In this document: positions 33,559 to 41,558 of the stretch, piece after piece
Numbering within the stretch: position 1 is the stretch's first letter
How the letters are laid out: every line of letters begins with the position of its first letter
Assembly: GCF_018069705.1 (NCBI RefSeq)
Contig: NZ_CP072943.1
Span: 930,001 to 994,000, forward strand
DNA from: Aminithiophilus ramosus
GTDB taxonomy: Bacteria > Synergistota > Synergistia > Synergistales > Aminithiophilaceae
Length of the DNA: 64,000 nucleotides
Reading direction: 5' to 3'
Notes under the pieces: model-generated
What the model was told of the DNA's origin: nothing
The model's database searches: none
What the model saw: the letters and a program-made list of their open reading frames with translations, nothing else
Translations under genes and position numbers: made by a program

Positions 33559-34572
33559 ATGACCGCCACATTCTTCGACAGGGTCGAGGTGAGTCCTTTG
33601 TGGAGCGAGCTGGTTCCTCCCGAGAGGGAGCTTTTTTTTTCTAAAGGGGACGAAAAGGATCCCCGCATGGGGGAGATCGTCCTGCCCGCCGCCGGGACGA
33701 TTCCCGATGGCGTCGACGTGGCCTTCGTCGGCGTTCCCGAAGACCGGGGCATCGTGGCCAACGGCGGTCGCGAGGGGGCTCGGTCGGGTCCCAGGGCCAT
33801 CCGCCGGGCCTTCTACCGCCTGACGCCGGGCTTCCGTCCGGCCCTGAGCGACCTGAGCCTCATCGACATCGGCGACGTGAGGACCGAGGGGAGAACGCTG
33901 GAAGAGGTCCACGAGAGCGCCCGGACCGTCGTGACCTCCATTGCCGCCAGGGGGATCCTCCCCGTCGTCCTCGGCGGCAGCCACGACCTGACCTTTCCCG
34001 GACTGGCCGGGCTCGTCGACGGCCTCGGACTGAACGAGGGCGACCTGGGCGTCGTCAACGTCGACAGCCACCTCGACGTCCGCGACATGAGCCACGGCCT
34101 CACCAGCGGAACCCCCTTCTTCAGGGCCCTCGAGGAACTTCCCCGGCGAGCCCTGAAGGGGGACAATTTCGCCGAATACGGCATTCAGGAACTCCACAAT
34201 TCGCCCTGGTACTACCAGTGGCTCCGCCAGGCCGGGGGCTCCGTCTTCACCCTCAAATCCCTCCAGGGACGGCCCATGGAGACCTTCCTTCAGGCTCTTC
34301 AGGTGGCCGGAGAGGGGCCGCACACCATCGCCGTATCCGTCGACATCGACGCGGCTCGCAGCACCGACGCCCCCGGCGCCTCGGCGAGCAACCCCAACGG
34401 CCTCTCGGCCCAGGATCTGGAAAAAGTGGCCTACCTGGCCGGCAGGACCGAACGGGTCCGCTTCTTCGACATCATGGAGATGAGCCCCCCCCTCGACGTG
34501 GACGGAAGGACGGCCGCCCTGGCCGCGGCCGTCCTCTTCTGGTTCCTCAAGGGCCTCTGCGAGAGGAAATGA
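33559..34572 (+). CDS. Ureohydrolase (arginase/agmatinase/formimidoylglutamase family)
   Basis: A 337-residue binuclear-manganese ureohydrolase. Metal motifs are GGSHDLTFP, NVDSHLDVR (the usual DAHxD is DSHxD here) and SVDIDAARSTDAPG. The group hydrolyses arginine, agmatine, guanidino acids or formiminoglutamate. With an amino-acid-fermenting lifestyle, formiminoglutamate from histidine or guanidino compounds are plausible; no hut or arginine genes adjoin. ATG 33559 has GGAGG 6 nt upstream. Confidence 0.85.
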   Translation: MTATFFDRVEVSPLWSELVPPERELFFSKGDEKDPRMGEIVLPAAGTIPDGVDVAFVGVPEDRGIVANGGREGARSGPRAIRRAFYRLTPGFRPALSDLSLIDIGDVRTEGRTLEEVHESARTVVTSIAARGILPVVLGGSHDLTFPGLAGLVDGLGLNEGDLGVVNVDSHLDVRDMSHGLTSGTPFFRALEELPRRALKGDNFAEYGIQELHNSPWYYQWLRQAGGSVFTLKSLQGRPMETFLQALQVAGEGPHTIAVSVDIDAARSTDAPGASASNPNGLSAQDLEKVAYLAGRTERVRFFDIMEMSPPLDVDGRTAALAAAVLFWFLKGLCERK

Positions 34573-34895
34573 GAGGCCCAGGAGGCAAACCCGCAGGCCG
34601 ACGAGGGGCGTTCCGCCGATCCGGTCACGAAGCGACACGGAGAGCCTGACGGCCGATCCCTGCCCTTCCTCCCGAGAAACCCGACGCTCCCCGGTTCGGA
34701 GGTACCCGTCTCCGCCTCGAGAGATGATCCCGGGGCCACCTCTCTGCGGACCCGACCTCTCCTGCCCCATGCCTCGCAAACAGGACCTGTCGATCGGGGA
34801 GTGGCCTTTAGGGGAATTTTTCACTTTCTAAAAAACCTTCCAAATGGTATGCTTGTGGCCGAAAATCCCATGCGATTGCCGAAGGAGGAACCATC
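34573..34895. other. Intergenic region; weak third repeat copy and a promoter
   Basis: Positions about 34590-34715 resemble the repeat of copies A and B weakly (CCGCAGGC, TTCCGCCG-ATCC, GGTTCGGAGG, CCCGTCTCCG). A promoter for the next gene is seen at 34825-34853. Nothing else is recognised. Confidence 0.4.
34825..34853 (+). promoter_or_regulatory. Promoter of the FMN reductase gene
   Basis: Extended -10 TGGTATGCT (core 34848-34853) with a weak -35 TTTCTA 17 bp upstream (34825-34830), about 40 bp before the start codon, in an AT-rich patch. Confidence 0.5.
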
Positions 34896-35450
34896 ATGAC
34901 AAAGGTCACACTGATTCTCGGAAGCCCCCGCAGAGGCGGCAACACGGAGACGCTGGCCGAGGCCTTTCTGTCGGCGCCGGGAAAGGCGGAGAGAATCGAC
35001 CGCTTCCGCCTCTACGACATGTCCTTTCAGGGCTGCATCGACTGTCGCGGCTGCTGGACCCAGGGAAGGCCCTGCCTCTTCGACGACGATCTGACCGCCC
35101 TTTACGAGTCCCTCCGGGAGGCCGACGTCGTCCTCTTCGCCTCGCCTCTCTACTGGTACAGCTGGACGGGCCCCGTCAAGACGCTCTGGGACCGTCTTTT
35201 GCCCCTCTACGGGGAGCATGACGGGGGCTTCTCCCTGAAGGGGAAGAGATCGGTTCTGATCGGCGCCGCCGGCGACGAGGACGGCACCTGTTTCCAGGGA
35301 CTCCTTTTCAGCTTCCGCCGATCCTCCGCCCTCATGGGAATGGCCGTCGCCGGCGAGTTCTGTCTCTCGGGTCTCTATGAGGCCGAAGCCGTCAGGAAGC
35401 GACCCGAGCTCCTTCAGAAGATGGCCCTCGCCGGCAAGTCCATCCTCTGA
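34896..35450 (+). CDS. NAD(P)H-dependent FMN reductase / flavodoxin-like protein
   Basis: A 184-residue flavodoxin-fold protein starting with the FMN phosphate loop LGSPRRGGNTE and carrying CIDCRGCW near residue 47 and ASPLYWYSWTGPVKTLWDR near residue 86. The cysteine cluster recalls iron-sulfur flavoproteins, though spacing is not the usual one. It is likely an electron-transfer flavoprotein in an anaerobe. AAGGAGGA lies 7 nt before ATG 34896. The lysO pair follows after 6 bp. Confidence 0.82.
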   Translation: MTKVTLILGSPRRGGNTETLAEAFLSAPGKAERIDRFRLYDMSFQGCIDCRGCWTQGRPCLFDDDLTALYESLREADVVLFASPLYWYSWTGPVKTLWDRLLPLYGEHDGGFSLKGKRSVLIGAAGDEDGTCFQGLLFSFRRSSALMGMAVAGEFCLSGLYEAEAVRKRPELLQKMALAGKSIL

Positions 35451-35456
35451 GGGGCC

Positions 35457-35738
35457 ATGGACATCCTTCTTTTCGCCCTCTGTCTGACTGCGGGGATCGC
35501 GGCGGGAAAGAGCGGCCGGCTGCCCTCGTCGGTAACGGCCCGAAGCTCTCTGGGGCTGACGGCGGCCGTCTATCTCCTTCTCTTCCTCATCGGCTGCGAG
35601 CTGGGAAGCTACCGTTCCCTGCTGGGACAGATGGGAAGCCTGGGCCTCAAGGCGGGAGCCCTCTGCCTCGGGGGGCTTCTGGGCAGCGCCCTCCTTTGCC
35701 GCCTCGTCGTCTTCGGCGGAGGTGACGGTCCTGTTTGA
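35457..35738 (+). CDS. Lysine exporter LysO, N-terminal part
   Basis: A 93-residue membrane protein with three hydrophobic helices, matching the N-terminal third of E. coli LysO (YbjE, about 300 residues). Together with the next gene it makes up the whole exporter. Its last 17 bp overlap the second gene in the +1 frame. Split LysO pairs occur in other bacteria, so this need not be a damaged gene. Confidence 0.75.
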   Translation: MDILLFALCLTAGIAAGKSGRLPSSVTARSSLGLTAAVYLLLFLIGCELGSYRSLLGQMGSLGLKAGALCLGGLLGSALLCRLVVFGGGDGPV

Positions 35739-36339
35739 CCCCAGACCGCTTTTCGTCCTCCTGGCGGGAACGGCCCTGGGCGCCATGGGCTGGCTTCCCG
35801 AGGGCTTCTCCTCTCTCATCGACCCGCTGCTCAAGGGGGCCTTGATCCTCCTCTTCCTCGCCATCGGCCTCGACATGGGCAAGGACCCCCACCTCTGGGA
35901 GAGCCTCCGCTCTCTTTCGCCCAGAACACTCCTCCTGCCCGCCGCCGCCCTCGGCGGCAGCATCGGCGGCGGCGTCCTGGCCGGAATGGCCACGGGACTT
36001 CCCCTTGCCCTCTCGGCATCGGCCTCGGCGGGCTGCGGCTACTACAGCATCACCATGATCCTCCTCAAGGAAGCCGCCGGAATCGAGGCCGCCACGGTGG
36101 GTTTCGTCGCCAATCTGCTCCGGGAGATCCTCATCATCGTGGCCATGCCCCTCCTGGTCCGCCTTTTCGGCAAAAACGGCGCCGTCGGCGCCGCAGGAGC
36201 GACGGCCATGGACACGGCCCTTCCCTTCATCGTCCGCAGCGCCGGCAAAGAGGTGGCCGTTCTCTCCTTCCTCTCCGGCGTCGTCTTGACGCTCGTCATT
36301 CCCCTGGCCGTTCCCCTCGTCTACCGCCTCCTCCTCTGA
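35722..36339 (+). CDS. Lysine exporter LysO, C-terminal part
   Basis: About 205 residues with six to seven helices; it matches the C-terminal two thirds of LysO, including ASASAGCGYYSI, NLLREI and GATAMDTALPF. It would export L-lysine (or thialysine). The frame begins at GTG 35722, but a complete GGAGGTGA overlaps that codon; the only in-frame codon at a normal distance is CTG 35731. The true start is therefore doubtful: GTG, CTG, or a fusion by +1 frameshifting. Confidence 0.75.
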   Translation: MTVLFDPRPLFVLLAGTALGAMGWLPEGFSSLIDPLLKGALILLFLAIGLDMGKDPHLWESLRSLSPRTLLLPAAALGGSIGGGVLAGMATGLPLALSASASAGCGYYSITMILLKEAAGIEAATVGFVANLLREILIIVAMPLLVRLFGKNGAVGAAGATAMDTALPFIVRSAGKEVAVLSFLSGVVLTLVIPLAVPLVYRLLL

Positions 36340-36340
36340 T

Positions 36341-36383
36341 CGTGTCCATGCAGGTTTTTTCACGAAAAACCTGCATGGACACG
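36341..36383. other. 19-bp perfect palindromic hairpin before glnN
   Basis: Arms 36341-36359 and 36365-36383 pair without mismatch around a 5-nt loop. The T run lies inside the stem next to the loop, not after it. It begins 2 bp after the lysO stop. It could terminate lysO mRNA or act as a protein-binding site upstream of the glutamine synthetase gene. Confidence 0.7.
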
Positions 36384-36443
36384 ACAATATTCCTGCTAAA
36401 TTGATCTGATCGCGCAATTCGGCAATTGTTTCTCACGAAAAGC

Positions 36444-36472
36444 TTGCGCAATCTGCCGAGACGTGATAAAAC
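36444..36472 (+). promoter_or_regulatory. Promoter of the glutamine synthetase gene
   Basis: TTGCGC (36444-36449) and TAAAAC (36467-36472) with a 17-bp spacer, 31 bp before the start codon. TCACGAAAA occurs at 36434-36442 just upstream and again at 36360-36368 in the palindrome, possible activator or repressor sites. Confidence 0.5.
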
Positions 36473-36503
36473 ACCTCCATGCTCTCCAAGGAGGATGATC
36501 GTT

Positions 36504-38621
36504 ATGACCGAGTCGCTGCGGCCTTCAGCCACTTTCGGCGTCAACGTTTTCGACAGGCGCACCATGAGGGAACGTCTTCCCCGTGATGTCTACGAACAGC
36601 TCCTTGCCTCCGTCGAAGGAGGCGCCCCCCTCGACGACGGCGTGGCCAACGCCGTCGCCATGGCCATGAAGGAGTGGGCCCTCGCCCGGGGAACCACGCA
36701 CTACACCCACTGGTTTCAGCCCCGGACGGAGATGACGGCGGAAAAGCACATGGCCTTCCTCTCCCTGGACCGCAAGGGATTTCCCCTGGAGACCTTCACG
36801 GGCGGCGAGCTGATCCAGAGCGAGCCCGACGCCTCCTCGCTGCCTTCCGGCGGCATACGGACCACCTTCGAGGCCCGGGGCTACACGGCATGGGATCCCA
36901 CCAGCCCGGCCTTCATCATGGACGACGGCGTCGGCGGAACTCTTTTCATCCCCTCCGTTTTCATCTCTCACGACGGCACGCCCCTGGACCTCAAGACGCC
37001 CCTCCTGCGCAGCCTCGCGGCCATGGAGCCCCGAGCCCTGCGCCTTCTCAAGCTCTTCGGCAACAGGACCGTCAAAAACGTCCAGATGACCGTCGGGTCG
37101 GAGCAGGAGTTCTTCCTCGTCGACGAGGAAGTCGCCCGACGCAGGCCCGATCTGATCTACTGCGGAAAGACCGTTTTCGGCTCCCTGCCGCCCAAGGCCC
37201 AGCAGATGGAGGATCACTATTTCGGGACGATCCATCCCCGCGTTCTGGCCTTCATGAACGACGTCGAAGAGGAGCTGACGCGCCTGGGCGTCGTCATCAA
37301 GACGCGCCACAACGAGGTCGCCCCCTGTCAGTTCGAATTCGCCCCGCTCCACTGCGAGGCCAACCTCGCCTCGGACCAGAACCAGATGACCATGGGCGTC
37401 ATGCGCAAGCAGGCCCGCCGGCACGGCTTCCGACTCATCCTCCACGAGAAACCCTTCATGGGCCTCAACGGCAGCGGCAAGCACACCAACTTCTCCCTCC
37501 AGGACAGCGAGGGGCGGAACCTGCTGGAGCCGTCGACGAACCAGAGGCGCAACCTCCAGTTTCTGGCCTTCCTCTCGGCCCTTCTCCTCGGCGTGGCCCG
37601 TTACGGCGGCCTTCTGAGGGCCTCCATCGCCTCGGCGGGAAACATGCACCGTCTGGGCGGCAACGAGGCGCCTCCGACGATCATGAGCGTCTACCTGGGC
37701 GACGTGCTGACGCAGCTGCTGGAGAAGATCAAGGAGGGCTCCTTCAGCGACATGCCCGACAAGGGCCTCCTCGATCTGGGCCTCAGCCGCCTTCCCTCGG
37801 TCAAGATCGACAACACGGACCGCAACAGGACCTCGCCCATCGCCTTCACGGGCAACAAATTCGAGTTCCGCGCCACCGGATCCTCCCAGTCCATCGCCGG
37901 ACCGGTGACAATGCTGCTGGCCCTCTGGAGCTGGGGCATGGACCGGATGGCCGAGATGATCGAAAGCCGCACCGGAGGCGGCTGGGACATCACCGACGCC
38001 GCCCTCGACGCCATCCGCCAGGCCTACCGGGAGGGAAGCATCGTCTGCTTCGACGGCAACTGCTACGCCTCGGAGTGGCGCGAAGAGGCCCAGGGACGGA
38101 AGCTCCCCCTGGCGGACACGACGCCCGAAGCCCTGGCTCTCTACCTGGTGCCGGAGCACCGGAAACTCCTCGACGAGATGGGGATCATGTCCGACAGGGA
38201 GATCGTGGCCTATTACGAGACGCGACTGGAACAGTACTTCAAGACCGTCGACATCGAAATGGGCATCTTCTCCTCCATGGTCTGGGAGGGTGTCCTGCCC
38301 GCCCTCTCCCAACAGATCGGCCAGGAGGCCCAGGCCCTTCGCGACCTTCCCGAGGAACTGGCCGGCCAGGCGACGGGATGGAAGGAGGATCTGGGACGTC
38401 TCCTGGGGCTCCGCCAGAGCCTGTCGGAGAGGACGAAGAAGCTCGAAGGCCTGAGGAAGAGCCTGGCCGACCTCGACATCGAAACTCAGGCCAACCGCCT
38501 GACCTCCGAAGGTCTTCCCCTCTTCGAGGAGGCCCGTGCCCTCTGCGACGAGGTGGAGGGGCTCGTCTCCCTGCCGGTCTGGCCCTACCCCACCTACCGG
38601 GATCTCTTCTCGCTCAAGTAG
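36504..38621 (+). CDS. glnN: Glutamine synthetase, type III
   Basis: A 705-residue GS-III enzyme, matching the long type III length rather than the 440-470 residues of type I. It has the GS-III features FGVNVFDRRTMRERLP at the start, THWFQPRT, GSEQEFFLVD, the ATP-binding KPFMGLNGSGKHTNFS segment and NRTSPIAFTGNKFEFRATGS. It assimilates ammonia into glutamine. Ammonia is plentiful in an amino-acid fermenter, so tight control is expected. ATG 36504 has AAGGAGG 9 nt upstream; an ATG directly abutting that site is in frame but too close. Confidence 0.95.
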   Translation: MTESLRPSATFGVNVFDRRTMRERLPRDVYEQLLASVEGGAPLDDGVANAVAMAMKEWALARGTTHYTHWFQPRTEMTAEKHMAFLSLDRKGFPLETFTGGELIQSEPDASSLPSGGIRTTFEARGYTAWDPTSPAFIMDDGVGGTLFIPSVFISHDGTPLDLKTPLLRSLAAMEPRALRLLKLFGNRTVKNVQMTVGSEQEFFLVDEEVARRRPDLIYCGKTVFGSLPPKAQQMEDHYFGTIHPRVLAFMNDVEEELTRLGVVIKTRHNEVAPCQFEFAPLHCEANLASDQNQMTMGVMRKQARRHGFRLILHEKPFMGLNGSGKHTNFSLQDSEGRNLLEPSTNQRRNLQFLAFLSALLLGVARYGGLLRASIASAGNMHRLGGNEAPPTIMSVYLGDVLTQLLEKIKEGSFSDMPDKGLLDLGLSRLPSVKIDNTDRNRTSPIAFTGNKFEFRATGSSQSIAGPVTMLLALWSWGMDRMAEMIESRTGGGWDITDAALDAIRQAYREGSIVCFDGNCYASEWREEAQGRKLPLADTTPEALALYLVPEHRKLLDEMGIMSDREIVAYYETRLEQYFKTVDIEMGIFSSMVWEGVLPALSQQIGQEAQALRDLPEELAGQATGWKEDLGRLLGLRQSLSERTKKLEGLRKSLADLDIETQANRLTSEGLPLFEEARALCDEVEGLVSLPVWPYPTYRDLFSLK

Positions 38622-38664
38622 CTCAAGCGGCTCGAGGCGTTTTCGACGAAGAGAGGCCCATCGA

Positions 38665-38702
38665 CGAAGGAGGAGGTCCCTGAGGGGGGACCTCCTCCTT
38701 CG
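38665..38702 (+). terminator. Perfect 16-bp hairpin after glnN
   Basis: Arms 38665-38680 and 38687-38702 with a 6-nt loop, 43 bp after the stop. No T run follows, so termination is likely but not certain. Confidence 0.6.
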
Positions 38703-38992
38703 CTGTTACGAGTCGCAGAAGAACGTCACGGGATCTGACACAAGTCAGGGAGAGAAGGACAGACCCCGCATCTTCCGGACGAGGGACCAGTCTCCCCCGG
38801 AAGACGGCGACCGGCAAAAGGGTGAAAAGGACGAAAGCGCTTCCCCGTCACAGTAGGGGAGAAACCGCTTCCCGACAAGGGTGATTTTTCTCACCCCCCC
38901 TCGGGGAAGCAGTGTCGAAGAGGGTTTGCAGCGACGATGAAGCATGATACTCTGTGGGAGTGGCAGCGTCCACTCAAGGAGGTCCTTCTCTG
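38703..38992. other. Intergenic region before the LuxR-type regulator
   Basis: No gene recognised. It has a small hairpin GGGTGA/TCACCC (about 38880-38898) and another, GAGTGG/CCACTC (38958-38975), which ends exactly at the AAGGAGG ribosome site of the regulator and might limit its translation. Confidence 0.45.
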
Positions 38993-40390
38993 ATGTTTTC
39001 CTCCGCTTTCGGTCTCGGAGCCGTCACCGCCTGGCGGTGGCTGACCTTTCTCGAGGGACACCTTCTTTCCGTCTTCCCCGAGAGGACCTTGCTCGCCCCC
39101 CAGCAGGCCTTTCTTCTGTTCACCCTCCTCCACGGTCTGGGCCTCTTCGCGGCGGCCCGCCGTCTTCTTCCCTTCGACGAGGGGCGCGCGAAGACCACGC
39201 TCGTCCTGGGGGCCCTTCTCTCCTCGGCGAGCCAGGTCCCCTTCCTCCTGCCGGGATACGTCACTTCCTGGGGCTGGGGCCTCCTCTTCACCTTCGTCGG
39301 AGCCCTGGGAGCGACGATCCTCTTCGTCCTCTGGTGCTGGCACCTCACGCAGTTCTCTCCGGCCGCCTCGGCCTTCCTCTTCGGCTGCGCCAACGTCCTG
39401 AGCGCCCTTGTCATCACCTTTTCTCCCTGGATCCCCCGAGAGATTCTTCTGGCCCTGACGCTCCTCCTCCCCTTCGTCGCCGCCTGGTGCTGGCGCGCCC
39501 CCTCGGAGGGACTCTACGGGGCGAGAATCCCCTCTCCCCTCTCTCCCTCCTGGGGGCTTTCCCCCTATTCGCCCAAGCTGATGCTCCGCATCGGCTCCTT
39601 CTTTTTCACCTGTTCCCTCTTCCACGCCCTGCTCCTGACCTCTTCCTCTCCGGAACTCTACCGGATCTGGAAGGTGACGGAGCCCCTCTACAGCATGGGG
39701 GCCCTGACCACGGGCCTTCTGATCTGGCGCTTCGCCGAGATCGACCTGCGGAATCTCTACCGCATGGCCCAGACCCTCCTGGGCCTGGGTTTCGCCACCT
39801 TCCTCTTCCTCGGCGGTCATCATCCCCTCATCGCCGTGGCCCTGCTGCAGACGGGCTACGGCGTCTTCGGAACCTACGCCTGGGTCCTCCTCCTCTACCT
39901 GGCCTCCAGGGCCGGGAGGAAAGAGGCCCTCGCCGTCGCCTCTCGGGGGCATTTCGGGGTCGTTCTTTCCGTCCTCGTCGGCATCGCCCTGACTCAGGGA
40001 GCCCAGAAGGCGGCCATGAAGTTGGGGCTGCCTCTGTCCCCCTTCCTGAGCCTGCTGGCCATCGCCACCCTCTTCCTGGCGGGCCTTGCCTTCGACGACG
40101 ACAGAGAGACCTTCGCCGGCTATGACCTGCCCCTCGCCGACGGCGACGAGGAGGGCGGCGAAGGCCTCTCTCTTGCGGGACTTCTCGAGGAGGATCTCAC
40201 CCGGCAGGAGCGGCGTGTCGCCCTTCTCGTCGCCGAGAGATGCTCCAACGCCGACATCTGCGGCCGGCTCAACATCACGACCAACACCGTCCGGACCCAT
40301 CTGAAGAACATCTACCGCAAGCTGGACGTCTCGGGCCGGGAGGAACTTCAGGATCACCTGGCCTCTCTGGGGAAAAGGGGAGGACTTTAA
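38993..40390 (+). CDS. LuxR-type regulator with polytopic membrane domain
   Basis: A 465-residue protein with about 12 hydrophobic segments over residues 1-375 and a C-terminal LuxR helix-turn-helix (LTRQERRVALLVAERCSNAD, then TTNTVRTHLKNIYRKL). Such fusions of an MFS-like sensor domain with LuxR DNA binding occur in anaerobes such as Eggerthella and are poorly characterised. It may sense a substrate at the inner membrane. Target genes are unknown; the secretion operon beyond it is convergent. ATG 38993 has AAGGAGG 10 nt upstream. Confidence 0.8.
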   Translation: MFSSAFGLGAVTAWRWLTFLEGHLLSVFPERTLLAPQQAFLLFTLLHGLGLFAAARRLLPFDEGRAKTTLVLGALLSSASQVPFLLPGYVTSWGWGLLFTFVGALGATILFVLWCWHLTQFSPAASAFLFGCANVLSALVITFSPWIPREILLALTLLLPFVAAWCWRAPSEGLYGARIPSPLSPSWGLSPYSPKLMLRIGSFFFTCSLFHALLLTSSSPELYRIWKVTEPLYSMGALTTGLLIWRFAEIDLRNLYRMAQTLLGLGFATFLFLGGHHPLIAVALLQTGYGVFGTYAWVLLLYLASRAGRKEALAVASRGHFGVVLSVLVGIALTQGAQKAAMKLGLPLSPFLSLLAIATLFLAGLAFDDDRETFAGYDLPLADGDEEGGEGLSLAGLLEEDLTRQERRVALLVAERCSNADICGRLNITTNTVRTHLKNIYRKLDVSGREELQDHLASLGKRGGL

Positions 40391-40673
40391 CCCGTCTTTC
40401 GCGCCCCGGCCTTGCCCTCCTCCGCGACGGAATTCGGCGGACCCGCGAGACAGGCCACCCGCAGCCGAGCCGCCGATCTCCGGAGGAGCAAGGCCGCCGC
40501 GAAGATCGGCCGTCCCCCGAAAAGCGACGCCTCCAGGCCGGACGGGGACCCGCGAACCGGGAGCGGCCGTGCGCCCACCTGAGACGAAAACGGCCGCGTT
40601 CCCGCAGGAAAGCCGACCGGTCACGCGCCGACGGCCCCCACTGGGACAGGACCCGCGAGGCTAGAGGCGGGAT
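40391..40673. other. Convergent intergenic region
   Basis: Between the regulator stop and the gspH-like stop. Very GC-rich, no gene, tRNA or clear terminator recognised. Confidence 0.4.
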
Positions 40674-41087
40674 TCAGGGCCGCTTGACCTCCAGAACCTG
40701 GCCCGTCACGGTGACGTTGAAGGAACGGCCCTCTTCCCCCCTTTTCAGGACGATTTTCGACGGAGAGAAGGAGCCGTCGGAGAAGATCAGGAGACGTTCC
40801 GGGACGAAGGCGACGGTCCACCGCCCCAGGGGGTAACGACCCAGCTCTCGGCCCGGCCCCTCGGCGGCGGGCCCGTAAAGGACGGCCGAAGCCCCCTCGC
40901 CTCGCAGGAAAAGCGTCTCCCCCTCTTTTTGAGCCCTGAGGGCCCCGTCGGTGAGAAGACGTTTCAGCTCCAGGGCCGCGTCGGGCTCGGGAGCGACGAG
41001 ACGGGGCAGAACCAGGCCGGCCAGGACGGCCAGGAGGGCCACCGTCACGAGGAGCTCGACGAAGGTGAACCCCCTCCCGGCTCTCAC
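40674..41087 (-). CDS. GspH-like minor pseudopilin of type II secretion
   Basis: A 137-residue prepilin-like protein: short positively charged leader, then GFTFVELLVTVALLAVLAGL, the class III prepilin cleavage site (G/F) and hydrophobic stem with Glu5. It would be cleaved by a prepilin peptidase, which is not in the window. Last gene of the type II secretion operon. GspH is assigned from position and size; it is not sure which minor pseudopilin it is. Confidence 0.75.
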   Translation of the reverse strand: MRAGRGFTFVELLVTVALLAVLAGLVLPRLVAPEPDAALELKRLLTDGALRAQKEGETLFLRGEGASAVLYGPAAEGPGRELGRYPLGRWTVAFVPERLLIFSDGSFSPSKIVLKRGEEGRSFNVTVTGQVLEVKRP

Positions 41088-41090
41088 GGC

Positions 41091-41522
41091 CTAGTCCCAG
41101 CTGGTGATGTCGGCGTTGGCCCCGTCTCCGCCCTCATCGCCGTCGGGACCGTAGGAGAAGAGATCGTACTCGTCGTGATCGCCGGGAGCCCGATAGACAT
41201 AGGGCCCGCCCCAGGGATCGACGGGGATCTTCTGAATGTAGCCTCCGTCGCGGTAATTTCTCGGCTCGGGAGGCAGCGTCGGCTTGGAGACGAGCGCCTC
41301 CAGTCCCTGGTCCGTCGTGGGGTAGAACCCGCTGTCGAGCTTGAAGAGATCGAGGGCCTGACCGAGCTGGCGGATCTGGACCTGGGCGGCCGTCCGCTTG
41401 GCCTCCTCGCCTCGGCCGACGACGCGAGGAACGACGAGACCGGCCAACAGGCCGATGATGACGACGACGACGAGAACTTCGACAAGGGTAAAGGCACTTC
41501 TGCGACGGCGGTTCATCTGCAT
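41091..41522 (-). CDS. gspG: Major pseudopilin GspG
   Basis: About 143 residues, with the prepilin motif AFTLVEVLVVVVIIGLLAGL, then VPRVVGRGEEAKRTAAQVQI and the GspG C-terminal pattern DSGFYPTTDQGLEAL and DPWGGPYVYR with acidic calcium-site residues near the end. The leader cleavage is A/F instead of the usual G/F, a notable change. It forms the pseudopilus shaft. ATG 41522 has AGAGGTGA 7 nt upstream. Confidence 0.9.
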   Translation of the reverse strand: MQMNRRRRSAFTLVEVLVVVVIIGLLAGLVVPRVVGRGEEAKRTAAQVQIRQLGQALDLFKLDSGFYPTTDQGLEALVSKPTLPPEPRNYRDGGYIQKIPVDPWGGPYVYRAPGDHDEYDLFSYGPDGDEGGDGANADITSWD

Positions 41523-41558
41523 CACCACATCACCTCTTTCTGAAATTTGGGCATTGCC

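Noticed and set aside
38703-38992. Possible tRNA or riboswitch between glnN and the LuxR gene
   Set aside because: No T-loop consensus or known aptamer pattern; only small hairpins.
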